From positions 1 to 64,000 of the forward strand of contig NZ_QZWH01000015.1 in NCBI RefSeq assembly GCF_003601925.1: a DNA stretch of 64,000 nucleotides, given 5' to 3'. A program made the position numbers and the translations under genes. Source of the DNA: Buttiauxella izardii (GTDB taxonomy: Bacteria > Pseudomonadota > Gammaproteobacteria > Enterobacterales > Enterobacteriaceae). This document shows positions 19,531-29,304 of the stretch, in pieces. The first letter of the stretch is position 1. Each line of letters opens with the position of its first letter. The notes under the pieces are model-generated. The model was not told the origin of the DNA. It saw nothing but the letters and a program-made list of their open reading frames with translations, and searched no databases.

Positions 19531-20399
19531 TCAAAAACGTTCATCGTAAAACGAGTCAACACCTCAGGCCGTGTATCGCCTGGGGGAAGTTGCTCTGGCA
19601 TCGCATCGACCAGGACAATATGACCACGCTTGCAGGGAATCTTGCCTACGTGTCATTGCTTTCGCTGGTGCCTTTGGTTGCGGTGGTGTTTGCACTTTTT
19701 GCTGCATTCCCCATGTTTGCTGATGTCAGCATTCAACTTCGTCATTTTGTCTTCTCAAATTTCTTGCCTGCGACAGGCGACATTATCCAGCGCTATATCG
19801 AGCAGTTTGTTGCTAACTCCAACAAGATGACGGCGGTAGGGGCCTGCGGGCTTATCGTGACTGCGTTGCTGCTGATGTATGCCGTGGATAGTGCGCTCAA
19901 TACCATCTGGCGCAGCACACGCACGCGGCCAAAAATCTATTCGTTCGCCGTCTACTGGATGATTTTAACGCTTGGGCCGCTGTTGGCTGGTGCAAGCCTG
20001 GTGATTAGCTCGTATCTGCTGTCGTTGCGCTGGGTGACGGGCTTTAACAGCTCGATTGATATTTTGCTGCGTGTTTTCCCGTTGCTGCTTTCCTGGCTTT
20101 CTTTTTGGATGTTGTACAGCATTGTCCCAACGACTCGTGTCCCGGTACGCGACGCACTGATTGGCTCGCTGGTAGCAGCTCTATTATTTGAGCTAGGTAA
20201 GAAAGGTTTTGCCCTCTACATCACCATGTTTCCCTCTTACCAATTGATTTACGGCGTATTAGCCGTGATCCCCATTTTGTTTGTCTGGGTCTACTGGACC
20301 TGGTGTATCGTGTTGCTCGGTGCCGAAATTACTGTCACTCTCGGCGATTACCGCAAACTTCGCATTGAAGCTCAGCAGGAAAAATTGGAAGAACCATGA
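19527..20399 (+). CDS. yihY: Inner membrane protein YihY (BrkB/UPF0761 family)
   Basis: This integral membrane protein of 290 residues has about six transmembrane helices. It carries the family features [16 protein letters not shown] near residue 37 and the late helix pair ending in [20 protein letters not shown]. It was once called ribonuclease BN, but that activity belongs to the ElaC/RbnZ protein; the role of YihY is unknown. It overlaps yihX and dtd by four bases each, which suggests co-translation. Confidence 0.94.
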   Translation: MIKNVHRKTSQHLRPCIAWGKLLWHRIDQDNMTTLAGNLAYVSLLSLVPLVAVVFALFAAFPMFADVSIQLRHFVFSNFLPATGDIIQRYIEQFVANSNKMTAVGACGLIVTALLLMYAVDSALNTIWRSTRTRPKIYSFAVYWMILTLGPLLAGASLVISSYLLSLRWVTGFNSSIDILLRVFPLLLSWLSFWMLYSIVPTTRVPVRDALIGSLVAALLFELGKKGFALYITMFPSYQLIYGVLAVIPILFVWVYWTWCIVLLGAEITVTLGDYRKLRIEAQQEKLEEP

Positions 20400-20833
20400 T
20401 TGCATTAATTCAGCGCGTCACCCACGCTCGCGTCACCGTGGCGGGTGAAGTGACGGGTGAAATTGGCCCAGGACTTTTAGTGTTATTGGGTGTCGAAAAA
20501 GAAGATAACCAACAGAAAGCGAATCGTCTTTGCGAACGAGTTTTGGGTTACCGTATTTTTGGCGATGAAAACGACAAAATGAACCTGAATGTTCAGCAAG
20601 CCGGTGGCAGCGTGTTGGTTGTATCGCAATTTACTTTAGCGGCTGATACCGAACGCGGCATGCGTCCGAGTTTTTCCGGTGGCGCGGAACCTAAGCTTGC
20701 TGAAGAATTGTATGAATACTTTGTCGAACGCTGTCGACATCAAGGCATTGTGGCCGAAACAGGTCGCTTCGCCGCCGACATGCAGGTGAGCCTTACTAAC
20801 GATGGCCCGGTGACTTTTTGGTTACAGGTCTAG
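20396..20833 (+). CDS. dtd: D-aminoacyl-tRNA deacylase
   Basis: The enzyme removes D-amino acids (and Gly from tRNA-Ala) misattached to tRNA, a chiral proofreading step. The product is 145 residues, the family length. It starts [15 protein letters not shown], and carries the catalytic SQFTLAAD motif near residue 78 and the cross-subunit TNDGPVTFW motif at the C terminus, both needed for chiral selection. The ATG overlaps the yihY stop. A REP element lies just downstream. Confidence 0.97.
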   Translation: MIALIQRVTHARVTVAGEVTGEIGPGLLVLLGVEKEDNQQKANRLCERVLGYRIFGDENDKMNLNVQQAGGSVLVVSQFTLAADTERGMRPSFSGGAEPKLAEELYEYFVERCRHQGIVAETGRFAADMQVSLTNDGPVTFWLQV

Positions 20834-20857
20834 CAAACTGACGACAAGCTTTTTTGG

Positions 20858-20886
20858 TAGGTCGGATATGCGTAGCGTCATCCGAC
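20858..20886. repeat. REP element
   Basis: GTAGGTCGGATATGCGTAGCGTCATCCGAC is a REP in the opposite orientation to the copy at 11172, with GTCGGAT / ATCCGAC arms. It lies between dtd and fabY, where it may form a 3' boundary for the yihX-yihY-dtd mRNA. Confidence 0.8.
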
Positions 20887-20937
20887 AAAATTAACTCGCA
20901 GCCTTTACGGTCCCGCGTAACAAGAGAGAGTACATGT

Positions 20938-21879
20938 ATGTATCACCTTCGCGTACCGCAAACCGAAGAAGAGCTTGAGCTCTATTACCAGTTTCGCTGG
21001 GAGATGTTGCGTAAGCCGCTGCATCAACCCAAAGGCTCCGAACGCGATGCGTGGGATGCCATGGCCCATCACCAGATGGTGGTGGACGAAGAAGGCAATC
21101 CCGTAGCCATTGGGCGCTTGTATATCAATGCCGACAACGAAGCGGCTATCCGTTTTATGGCGGTTCATCCCTCGGTACAAGATAAGGGATTGGGCACGCT
21201 GGTAGCGATGACGCTTGAAACCGTTGCACGCCAGGAAGGCGTTAAACGTGTGGTGTGCAGCGCGCGTGAAGATGCCGTCGAGTTCTTTGCCAAATTGGGC
21301 TTTGAGAATCAGGGCGAAATTACCACGCCGTCCACCACGCCTATTCGCCACTATTTGATGATCAAACCCGTCGCCTCGCTGGATGACATTCTTCATCGCG
21401 CTGACTGGTGCGGTCAGTTGCAGCAGGCCTGGTACGAACACATCCCGTTAAGTGAAAAAATGGGCGTGCGTATCCTGCAATACACCGGGCAGAAATTCAT
21501 TACCACCATGCCGGAGGCTGGCAATCAAAACCCCCATCAAACTTTATTTGCCGGTAGCCTGTTTTCGCTCGCGACGCTGACGGGCTGGGGGCTGATTTGG
21601 TTGATGCTGCGTGAGCGCCATCTCGGTGGCACGATTATTCTTGCTGACGCGCATATCCGATATAGCAACCCGATCACCGGAAGGCCGGGAGCCATTGCTG
21701 ACTTAGGTTCATTGAGCGGCGATCTCGACCGCCTGGCGCGTGGCCGCAAAGCTCGCGTTGCGTTGCAAGTTGAGCTTTTCGGCGACGACACGCCGGGGGC
21801 TGTTTTTGAAGGTGTGTATCTGGTGTTGCCAGCGAAACCTTTCGGGCCGCTCGAAGAAGGCGGCAACGAAGAAGAGTGA
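20938..21879 (+). CDS. fabY: FabY/MadA (YiiD): GNAT-thioesterase fusion in fatty acid initiation
   Basis: This two-domain protein has an N-terminal GNAT acyltransferase-like domain (about residues 1-150, with [19 protein letters not shown]) and a C-terminal YiiD-type hot-dog thioesterase-like domain (about 165-313, with [17 protein letters not shown]-like [12 protein letters not shown]). In E. coli it provides acetyl-ACP by decarboxylating malonyl-ACP, an alternative start for fatty acid synthesis. I chose the ATG at 20938 ([13 protein letters not shown]), giving 313 residues. The E. coli annotation is slightly longer at the N terminus; upstream codons here lie in the REP. Confidence 0.92.
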   Translation: MYHLRVPQTEEELELYYQFRWEMLRKPLHQPKGSERDAWDAMAHHQMVVDEEGNPVAIGRLYINADNEAAIRFMAVHPSVQDKGLGTLVAMTLETVARQEGVKRVVCSAREDAVEFFAKLGFENQGEITTPSTTPIRHYLMIKPVASLDDILHRADWCGQLQQAWYEHIPLSEKMGVRILQYTGQKFITTMPEAGNQNPHQTLFAGSLFSLATLTGWGLIWLMLRERHLGGTIILADAHIRYSNPITGRPGAIADLGSLSGDLDRLARGRKARVALQVELFGDDTPGAVFEGVYLVLPAKPFGPLEEGGNEEE

Positions 21880-21890
21880 CTGCCCGGCGC

Positions 21891-23573
21891 TTATGCGCCG
21901 GGAACTTCCCCATTCTGCATACTTTGCAGCACTTGCTTTCCGTCGCTGCTGGTGGCCTGCAAAGTGCCGTTCACCGTCGGTTTAAGCGGTGTTTGCGCAG
22001 CAATATTTCCCGTGACAGAAAGCTGCAAATTCCCGTTCCCTTCCAGCGGTACGGCAGGCCATCCCCATTGCTGCAATACGTTTACCGGCACCGAACGCCC
22101 ACGAAGATTAATCGCCGAATTGCGCTGTGGAGCCTGCGAAATTGCACCTGTCGCCTCCAGCATTCCTTCGCCCGAAAACGCACTTAATTCCGTAATCGTG
22201 ATTTGGCTGTCGGTGGCATTCAATGAAATCGACGGGCGACGAACATCCACGCGGTTAAACGTGGCGGCTGCGGCATTCAGGGTGGCGTTACCGCTCCAGA
22301 TCCCCCACTGATGGTTGCGCACCACTTCGATATTGTTCGCTGTGGCGTCCAAAGACGTGAGCTGGAACGGGAAGGTTGGATCGATATCAATCACCAGGTT
22401 CCGGTTTGCCGTGAGCTTTTTAATCGATACCGAGTTTAGCCATTGCGGTAAAGGCTCCATCCAGAGGGTTTTCCAGTCGGCGGGCAGCGTATATTCCATC
22501 CCGGCAAAAACCAGCTCGTCGAGAGCGAGTTTTTTCTCGTTACGTTGCCATTCGCCCGAAGCGCGAACCATGCCTCTTTCCCAGCGTGAGGTGAACTGGC
22601 GCAGCGAAGCGGTTTGCTGGTTAAAATCGATGTTTACGATGGGATCATTAAGCTGGAAGCTGCCAATGATAAAGTCGCTGGCATTCATCGACAGCCGCCC
22701 GTCATCGCTCTGCCATCCGCCATTTGCCAGCGTCAGGTTGCGCAAACTCAGATCTAAATCAGTGACTGCCCAATTTTTACCTTCCAGCCGCGCGTCGGTG
22801 ACTTCCAGATTATCTATTTTTAGCGAAGGTACTGTGGTCAACGGGGCCAGGAAATCGGTAATCGATTTTGCAGTTTGCAGGCGAATGTCGTTTAAACGCA
22901 GGCTGCCAATTTGCCATGAACCATCAGCAAGACGATTTGCATTGCCTGTGAGCGAGCCGCGAGCGATATCAGCGCCAATCGTCGAAAGCGTGACTTGTTC
23001 ATTATTGATTGCGCCCTGCAATAAGACATTGGTTGCGGGAACACCGTTGAGTGTCATGGAACCGGCGCTAAACTGAATATCCGCCGTATTTCCTAATACT
23101 TTTCCTTGCTGCGGCTGCCATGGCATCACGCCCCCGTTGACGCGCTGGGCATGCAAATCCCACTCGGTATTCGGGCTGTTTAGCGCCATATCGCTTAATT
23201 GCAGCATATCGGCCTGGAATGGCAGTGGGGCGGCGTTTGGGCTGATATTCAGCGTTCCGTTTTGCAATAGAATCTTGTCGACGTGCATAGGTTCAGAGAA
23301 CTGACGCGAACTCAGGCCAATATCAATATTTTGCGCAACCAGCGTAGCCGGTTGGCCTTTAAGTCCGAAGGTCACATTCGTCAGAGTAACGTGTGTTGGC
23401 GATGCCCAGCGATGATCCATCTCTTCATAAGAGAAATGGTAATCGCTTTTTTCGTTGACCCAACTGCTGACCTGCGCAGCTCCCCAGCGGGTTTGCAGCA
23501 AAATATAAGCCGCCAGAAGCAGTACAAATATGACGACCAATAACGCAATGAATAGCTTTCCGAGAAATTTCAT
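21891..23573 (-). CDS. yicH: AsmA-family protein YicH
   Basis: This inner-membrane-anchored, periplasm-facing AsmA-like protein belongs to a class thought to help lipid traffic to the outer membrane. The product is 560 residues with one N-terminal transmembrane helix (about 5-27). A large beta-rich region follows, ending in the AsmA C-terminal homology (PLKPTVNGTLQATSSDG). ATG at 23573 (MKFLGKLFI) aligns with E. coli YicH; the frame extends upstream to 23618. The C terminus is a few residues shorter than in E. coli. Function of this paralogue is unproven. Confidence 0.9.
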   Translation of the reverse strand: MKFLGKLFIALLVVIFVLLLAAYILLQTRWGAAQVSSWVNEKSDYHFSYEEMDHRWASPTHVTLTNVTFGLKGQPATLVAQNIDIGLSSRQFSEPMHVDKILLQNGTLNISPNAAPLPFQADMLQLSDMALNSPNTEWDLHAQRVNGGVMPWQPQQGKVLGNTADIQFSAGSMTLNGVPATNVLLQGAINNEQVTLSTIGADIARGSLTGNANRLADGSWQIGSLRLNDIRLQTAKSITDFLAPLTTVPSLKIDNLEVTDARLEGKNWAVTDLDLSLRNLTLANGGWQSDDGRLSMNASDFIIGSFQLNDPIVNIDFNQQTASLRQFTSRWERGMVRASGEWQRNEKKLALDELVFAGMEYTLPADWKTLWMEPLPQWLNSVSIKKLTANRNLVIDIDPTFPFQLTSLDATANNIEVVRNHQWGIWSGNATLNAAAATFNRVDVRRPSISLNATDSQITITELSAFSGEGMLEATGAISQAPQRNSAINLRGRSVPVNVLQQWGWPAVPLEGNGNLQLSVTGNIAAQTPLKPTVNGTLQATSSDGKQVLQSMQNGEVPGA

Positions 23574-23659
23574 TGTCTTCCATCCCATGAAGTTTCGGTA
23601 ACGGGTGTTATGCCCCAAATACGTTTATAGCTCAAGGATGGGATTGTCAGGAGGGGTAA

Positions 23660-23692
23660 CACGCGCTGATGTGAACAAATCATCAGCGCGTG
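23660..23692 (-). terminator. Hairpin after xanP
   Basis: The arms CACGCGCTGAT and ATCAGCGCGTG form a perfect 11-bp stem just downstream of xanP on its strand and before yicH. A clear T-run is lacking, so it may act as an mRNA 3'-end stabiliser or a weak terminator. Confidence 0.6.
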
Positions 23693-23699
23693 AGGTACA

Positions 23700-25091
23700 T
23701 CAATTTTTCTCAGGCGGGAAAATCAGGTTTAACACGATGGCGGTGATACCACCGGCAGCGATACCGGAGGAGAGCAACGTTTTCAGCCAGTCAGGAGCAA
23801 ACTGAAGAATCAGTGGCTGCTGAGAAACGCCCATCCCGACTGCCAGTGACAGCGCAATAATCATAATTGCACGGCGGTTTAGCGGTTCGCGGGAAACAAT
23901 ACGCACACCGGATGCGGCGATAGTGCCGAACATGACGATAGTTGCGCCGCCCAAAACCGGCTCAGGAATATGCTGCACAAACCCGCTCACGGCTGGGAAC
24001 AGGCCGAGCACAATCAACATTAGCGCGACCACAAATCCCACGTAACGACTGGCAACGCCGGTTAGCTGGATGACACCGTTGTTCTGACCAAAGCAAGAAT
24101 TTGGGAAGGTATTGAATACGGCAGAAACGCAGGAGTTCAGGCCGTTTGCCAGCACGCCGCCTTTCAGGCGTTTCATATATAGCGGGCCGGAAACGGGCTG
24201 CTCGGAAACGTCAGACGTCGCCGTAATGTCGCCGATGGTTTCCAGTGAGGTCACCATAAACACCAGCATTAGCGGGATAAGCAGATTCCAGTCGATTCCC
24301 AGACCGTAGTAAAGCGGTGTTGGCACCATAATCAGGTCGGTATTGGTTGATGGCGCTACGTCCGGCAACATGCCCATCGCCCAGGCCAGCGCGTAACCCA
24401 CAGCCATCGCGATAACCAGCGAAGCTACACGCAAGTAAGGGTTACGCTGGCGATTAAGCAGAATAATGACCAGCAAAACCGCGGCTGCCAGCATCAGATT
24501 TTTCGGTGCGCCAAAGGTGTGGTCGCTCATTGCGCCGTATCCGCCGCCGATGGACGTCAAACCCACCTGAATCAGCGACAGGCCGATAATCATCACCACC
24601 ACGCCAGAAACCAGTGGAGTAATAATGCGGCGAGCCAAATGCAGGAAGCGCGATAACAGCATTTCTGTGCAACTTGCGAGCATCAAGGTGCCAAACAACG
24701 CTGCCATCATCGTCGGCACATCGGCTCCGCCATTTTTCAATGCCATGCCGCCCATAATCAGCGGTGAGACAAAGTTAAAGCTGGTCCCCTGAATAGACAA
24801 AAGCCCAGAGCCGACAGGTCCCCAGGCTTTAATCTGGATAATCGATGCCACGCCTGAGGCGAACAACGACATGCTGATAATGTGTTGGGTATCTTCAGCC
24901 GGTAGTCCCAGCGCCTGGCAAATCAACATCGCAGGCGTGATAACCGCTACAAACATCGCGAGTAAGTGCTGACCGGCAGCAAAAAGAGTTTGTGGGAGAG
25001 GAGGTCGGTCCTCGAGGCGGTAGATCAATTCACTGGAATGAGCCTTAGCAATCGGTTGCGCATCTTCAGACTCAACAGCATTAACAGACAT
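23700..25091 (-). CDS. xanP: Xanthine permease XanP (NCS2 family)
   Basis: This proton-driven xanthine importer of the nucleobase-ascorbate transporter (NAT/NCS2) family has 463 residues and about 14 transmembrane helices. Signature segments seen are [29 protein letters not shown] (TM3 with the SxxH-like region) and the NAT motif around [22 protein letters not shown] near residues 325-345. It is divergent from gltS. A PurR-like operator lies 54 bp upstream, which fits purine control. Confidence 0.95.
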   Translation of the reverse strand: MSVNAVESEDAQPIAKAHSSELIYRLEDRPPLPQTLFAAGQHLLAMFVAVITPAMLICQALGLPAEDTQHIISMSLFASGVASIIQIKAWGPVGSGLLSIQGTSFNFVSPLIMGGMALKNGGADVPTMMAALFGTLMLASCTEMLLSRFLHLARRIITPLVSGVVVMIIGLSLIQVGLTSIGGGYGAMSDHTFGAPKNLMLAAAVLLVIILLNRQRNPYLRVASLVIAMAVGYALAWAMGMLPDVAPSTNTDLIMVPTPLYYGLGIDWNLLIPLMLVFMVTSLETIGDITATSDVSEQPVSGPLYMKRLKGGVLANGLNSCVSAVFNTFPNSCFGQNNGVIQLTGVASRYVGFVVALMLIVLGLFPAVSGFVQHIPEPVLGGATIVMFGTIAASGVRIVSREPLNRRAIMIIALSLAVGMGVSQQPLILQFAPDWLKTLLSSGIAAGGITAIVLNLIFPPEKN

Positions 25092-25144
25092 CAGAATTTA
25101 TCCCCAGCAGAAAAAACGGTGATTTTAACGGACTGAAGGGTAAA

Positions 25145-25158
25145 AGCAAACGTTTGCT
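25145..25158. promoter_or_regulatory. PurR-type operator upstream of xanP
   Basis: AGCAAACGTTTGCT is a perfect 14-bp palindrome matching the core of the PurR box (ACGCAAACGTTTGCGT). It lies about 54 bp before the xanP start codon in the divergent xanP-gltS space. Its place at a purine transporter supports PurR repression by hypoxanthine or guanine; this is inference. Confidence 0.72.
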
Positions 25159-25321
25159 AGTGATGATTCCTAAGATAAAAAGTGTATATGCCGAGCTTTT
25201 TATATAACTTTCGACTGCTTTTTGGTTAAAATCCAGCTGCTGACTTTTCTAAACCCTGAAATTCCAGTGAAGGATAATTAAAAGCGTCTGTGAGAAATCT
25301 GCGCAAACAGGAGCACTTCTT

Positions 25322-26524
25322 ATGTTTTATCTTGATACTCTTTCTACCCTTGTTGCTGCAACTCTCGTGTTGTTACTGGGCCGAAAAATGGTCCACACCG
25401 TACCGCTGTTAAAAAAATACACCATTCCTGAACCCGTAGCGGGTGGCTTGTTAATCGCTCTGGCATTGCTGGTCCTCAAAAAAAGCATCGGCTGGGAATT
25501 TGAATTTGATATGAGCCTCAAAGACCCATTGATGCTCGCTTTCTTTGCCACCATCGGCCTGAACGCCAACCTCTCCAGCCTGCGTGCTGGCGGTAAAGTT
25601 GTGGGCATTTTCCTGATTGTGGTGGTGGGTTTGCTGGTCATGCAAAACGCCATTGGTATCGGGATGGCAAGTCTGCTGGGCCTCGATCCGTTGATGGGTC
25701 TGCTGGCCGGTTCGATAACGTTGTCGGGCGGACATGGAACGGGTGCGGCCTGGAGTAAGCTGTTTACTGAGCGCTATGGTTTCCAGAATGCCACTGAAGT
25801 TGCGATGGCTTGCGCAACATTTGGTTTGGTGTTGGGTGGTTTGATTGGCGGGCCAGTGGCGCGTTATCTGGTCAAACACTCATCGACACCTAATGGCACA
25901 CCTGAAGATAGCGTTGACCCAACAGCCTTTGAAAAACCAGCGGTCGGGCGAGTGATCACCTCAATGGTAATGATTGAAACCATTGCGATGATTGCCATCT
26001 GTTTGACTGTCGGCAAATTTGCCGCGCATTTCATTCAGGGCACAGCCTTTGAATTACCGACATTTGTTTGCGTGTTGTTTGTCGGTGTCATCCTCAGCAA
26101 CACACTTTCACTGCTCGGCTTTTATCGGGTTTTCGAACGTGCGGTTTCCGTGTTGGGGAACGTCTGTTTGTCACTGTTCCTCGCCATGGCGCTGATGAGT
26201 TTGAAATTGTGGGAACTGGCTTCACTGGCGTTGCCGATGCTGGCGATCCTGACGGTGCAAACCATCTTTATGGCGCTGTATGCCATTTTCGTGACGTATC
26301 GTTTGATGGGTAAAAACTACGATGCGGCGGTTCTCGCGGCAGGGCACTGTGGTTTTGGCTTAGGTGCTACACCCACGGCAATCGCTAATATGCAGGCCAT
26401 TACCGAGCGCTTTGGCCCGTCGCATATGGCATTCCTGGTGGTTCCGATGGTTGGCGCGTTCTTTATTGATATCGTCAACGCGCTGGTGATCAAGCTGTAC
26501 CTGATGTTGCCGCTGTTTGGCTAA
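25322..26524 (+). CDS. gltS: Sodium/glutamate symporter GltS
   Basis: This Na+-dependent glutamate importer of the ESS family has 400 residues. Two inverted repeat halves, about five helices each, both carry a Gly-rich reentrant loop: SGGHGTGAAW near residue 137 and GHCGFGLGATPTA near 340. ATG at 25322 follows a purine-rich RBS (aggagcactt). Its stop abuts the recG stop with no intergenic base, so the two genes are convergent and back-to-back. Confidence 0.96.
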   Translation: MFYLDTLSTLVAATLVLLLGRKMVHTVPLLKKYTIPEPVAGGLLIALALLVLKKSIGWEFEFDMSLKDPLMLAFFATIGLNANLSSLRAGGKVVGIFLIVVVGLLVMQNAIGIGMASLLGLDPLMGLLAGSITLSGGHGTGAAWSKLFTERYGFQNATEVAMACATFGLVLGGLIGGPVARYLVKHSSTPNGTPEDSVDPTAFEKPAVGRVITSMVMIETIAMIAICLTVGKFAAHFIQGTAFELPTFVCVLFVGVILSNTLSLLGFYRVFERAVSVLGNVCLSLFLAMALMSLKLWELASLALPMLAILTVQTIFMALYAIFVTYRLMGKNYDAAVLAAGHCGFGLGATPTAIANMQAITERFGPSHMAFLVVPMVGAFFIDIVNALVIKLYLMLPLFG

Positions 26525-28606
26525 TCAGGCATTTGAATAGCGTTCCGTTTCAGGCATCCAGCGTTCAATGAGCGCGGTTGCCTGTTCCGGATAACGTTCA
26601 TGGATATGGCGCGCAAGGCGCTGTACTTCAGGAATCATCGCCTGATCACGCAGTAAATCAGCGACTTTAAACTCGGCATTCCCCGTCTGGCGCGTGCCGA
26701 GCAATTCCCCCGGTCCACGAATTTCCAAATCCTTTTGTGCAATCACGAAGCCATCATTGCTATCGCGCAACACCTGCAAGCGTAGCTGCGCCGTTTTCGA
26801 CAGCGGGGACTTGTAAAGCAACACGCAGTGCGAGGCGACAGCGCCACGGCCCACACGGCCACGGAGCTGGTGGAGTTGCGCCAGGCCGAGTCGTTCAGGG
26901 TTTTCGATAATCATCAGGCTGGCATTCGGCACATCGACACCCACTTCAATAACGGTTGTGGCAATTAACAAATGAATCGAGCCTTCTTTGAAAGCCTGCA
27001 TCACAGCCTGCTTTTCCTGTGGCTTCATGCGCCCATGAACCAGGCCGACGTTCAGGTTCGGCAGGGCGGTTTTAAGTTCATCCCACGTCACTTCGGCGGC
27101 TTGCGCTTCGAGCAATTCTGACTCTTCAATCAGCGTACAAACCCAATACGCCTGGCGACCTTCATTGCTACAAGCTTCACGTACCCGCTCAATAATATCG
27201 TTACGGCGGGTATCAGGGATCGCGACGGTGGTAACTGGCGTGCGGCCTGGTGGGAGTTCGTCAATGGTCGAAGTATCCAAATCGGCATAGGCCGTCATCG
27301 CCAGCGTGCGCGGAATCGGGGTTGCAGTCATGATCAACTGATGTGGATGGAAGCCTTGAATCTGGCCTTTTTCCCATAGCGCCAGACGCTGATGAACACC
27401 AAAGCGGTGTTGTTCATCAATGATAACCAACGCAAGTTGCGAGAATTGCACCTGTTCCTGGAAGATCGCGTGCGTTCCTACCACCATCGATACCTGGCCG
27501 CTGGCAATCGCGTCCTGTTGGGCAATGCGCGCTTTGCCTTTTTGCTTACCTGCAAGCCAGCCAACTTCAATGCCCAGCGGCGCAAACCACTGGCGGAAGT
27601 TATTGGCATGCTGTTCGGCGAGCAATTCAGTTGGCGCCATCAGGCCCACTTGCTTGCCATGCGCAATCGCGCGTAAAGCGGCGAGAGCGGCAACCAGTGT
27701 TTTACCTGAACCCACATCACCTTGTACCAGGCGCATCATCGGCACATCCAGCGCCAGATCGTGCTCGATTTCCGCGACCACGCGTTCCTGCGCACCGGTT
27801 GGTTTAAACGGCAGGGCGGCTAACAGGCGGTTTTTTAACTCATCATTATTATGCAACGGCAGTGCGTGATAACGCTGTGCGCCCGCACGAAGCGCGAGCA
27901 TGCTCAGGTTGTGCGCCAGTAATTCTTCAAGAATTAAGCGCTGTTGCGCGGGATGTTTACCCGTTTCGAGATCGGCTAATTGCATTGATGGTGGCGGGCG
28001 ATGCAAGGTGCGCAACGCTTCCGGCAGGCTCATCATTCCTTTGCTCAAATCAGCAGGAAGCAACTCGGCAATGGCGCAGGTATCCAGCAATTCCAGAGCC
28101 TGGTCGGTGAGTTTGCGCAGAGTTGCCTGGCGAATGCCTTCGGTCGTTGGATACACCGGCGTGAGCGTTTCCTGCAATTCAGGTGTGTTCAAATCACCCT
28201 GAACACGGTACTCCGGGTGAATCATCTCCGGACCGTGCGTGCCACGCTTTGCTTCGCCATAAGCAAGCACACGCTTGCCCGCAGCAAGGCTGTTTTTCAT
28301 TGCTGCGTTGAAGTTGAAAAACCGCATGGTCAGGATGCCAGTGCCATCTGAAATCTGACAGGTCATCATACGGCGACGGCCAAAACTGATATTACAGTTC
28401 AGCACTTCACCTTCCACCGTGGCGTAAATGCCCGGCAGCAGGTCGTTAATTGGGTAGAGTTGGGTGCGGTCTTCGTAGCGCAAAGGCAGATGAAGCAGGA
28501 GATCCTGAATGGTGTACAGGCCAATTTTGGCCAGTTTGCCGCTCTGGCTGGCGCCCACTCCGGCAAGCGTGCTTAACGGTATGGCATCCAGCAAACGGCC
28601 TTTCAT
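26525..28606 (-). CDS. recG: ATP-dependent DNA helicase RecG
   Basis: This branch-migrating helicase remodels stalled forks, R-loops and Holliday junctions. The product is 693 residues, as in E. coli. An N-terminal wedge/OB domain (about 1-240) precedes SF2 motor domains with Walker A QGDVGSGKT, DEQH box (IIDEQHRFG), motif III TATPIPRT and motif VI QLRGRVGRG. A C-terminal hook follows. It is the last gene of the gmk-rpoZ-spoT-trmH-recG operon, 4 nt after trmH. Confidence 0.97.
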   Translation of the reverse strand: MKGRLLDAIPLSTLAGVGASQSGKLAKIGLYTIQDLLLHLPLRYEDRTQLYPINDLLPGIYATVEGEVLNCNISFGRRRMMTCQISDGTGILTMRFFNFNAAMKNSLAAGKRVLAYGEAKRGTHGPEMIHPEYRVQGDLNTPELQETLTPVYPTTEGIRQATLRKLTDQALELLDTCAIAELLPADLSKGMMSLPEALRTLHRPPPSMQLADLETGKHPAQQRLILEELLAHNLSMLALRAGAQRYHALPLHNNDELKNRLLAALPFKPTGAQERVVAEIEHDLALDVPMMRLVQGDVGSGKTLVAALAALRAIAHGKQVGLMAPTELLAEQHANNFRQWFAPLGIEVGWLAGKQKGKARIAQQDAIASGQVSMVVGTHAIFQEQVQFSQLALVIIDEQHRFGVHQRLALWEKGQIQGFHPHQLIMTATPIPRTLAMTAYADLDTSTIDELPPGRTPVTTVAIPDTRRNDIIERVREACSNEGRQAYWVCTLIEESELLEAQAAEVTWDELKTALPNLNVGLVHGRMKPQEKQAVMQAFKEGSIHLLIATTVIEVGVDVPNASLMIIENPERLGLAQLHQLRGRVGRGAVASHCVLLYKSPLSKTAQLRLQVLRDSNDGFVIAQKDLEIRGPGELLGTRQTGNAEFKVADLLRDQAMIPEVQRLARHIHERYPEQATALIERWMPETERYSNA

Positions 28607-28610
28607 TCAG

Positions 28611-29300
28611 CTACTCCGCAGATTGCATTGTGGCCCACCATGCGGCATCAGCTTCTATCTCACCTTGCTGATTCACATGCGGGTAGGGCAAACCTTTACG
28701 ACGAGAAACGCGAGCCAGTACCGGATAGCCGCCTTCAAACAGCAGACGCTGTTGTTCGGATTCCGGCAGAGTACTGTTTTCGCGTTGATACATCCCGGCG
28801 TTTTGGCGCTGGCGCTGCGCTTCATAAAGAATAAGCGCGGAAGCGACGGAAACATTGAGCGATTGCACCATACCAACCATTGGAATAATGATGTCCTGGT
28901 CTGCCAGCGCTAACGCTTCCTGAGTAATACCGGTTTTTTCCTGACCCATCAAAATGCAGGTCGGGCGGGTGTAATCAATTTCGCGGAAATCGACGGCTTT
29001 ATCGGAAAGGTTGGTGGCGAGGATTTGCATCCCGCTGCTTTTAAGGTGACTTACGGCATCACTAATCTGGCGATGCGTTTTTACCTCAACCCAGGAGTTA
29101 CTTCCCGCAGCAGAAGAGGCCATGGTGCGCATGCGGTTACCCGGCCAGACTGCGTGAACTTCGTGGACGCCCACGGCATCAGCGGTACGAATAATCGCCG
29201 AGACGTTATGAGGTTTATGGACTTGTTCCATGCAGACGGTCAGGTCAGGCTGACGCCTGGCAAGCATCTCGCAAATACGCGCATAACGTTGAGGGTTCAT
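28611..29300 (-). CDS. trmH: tRNA (guanosine-2'-O-)-methyltransferase TrmH (SpoU)
   Basis: This SPOUT methyltransferase makes Gm18 in the D-loop of tRNAs. The product has 229 residues. Motif 1 NVSAIIRTADAVGV (near residue 30), motif 2 ILMGQEKTGIT and motif 3 IPMVGMVQSLNVSVA, which builds the trefoil SAM-binding knot, are intact. I chose the ATG at 29300 (MNPQRYARI) by alignment with E. coli. It starts 4 nt after spoT. Confidence 0.96.
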   Translation of the reverse strand: MNPQRYARICEMLARRQPDLTVCMEQVHKPHNVSAIIRTADAVGVHEVHAVWPGNRMRTMASSAAGSNSWVEVKTHRQISDAVSHLKSSGMQILATNLSDKAVDFREIDYTRPTCILMGQEKTGITQEALALADQDIIIPMVGMVQSLNVSVASALILYEAQRQRQNAGMYQRENSTLPESEQQRLLFEGGYPVLARVSRRKGLPYPHVNQQGEIEADAAWWATMQSAE

Positions 29301-29304
29301 AACA

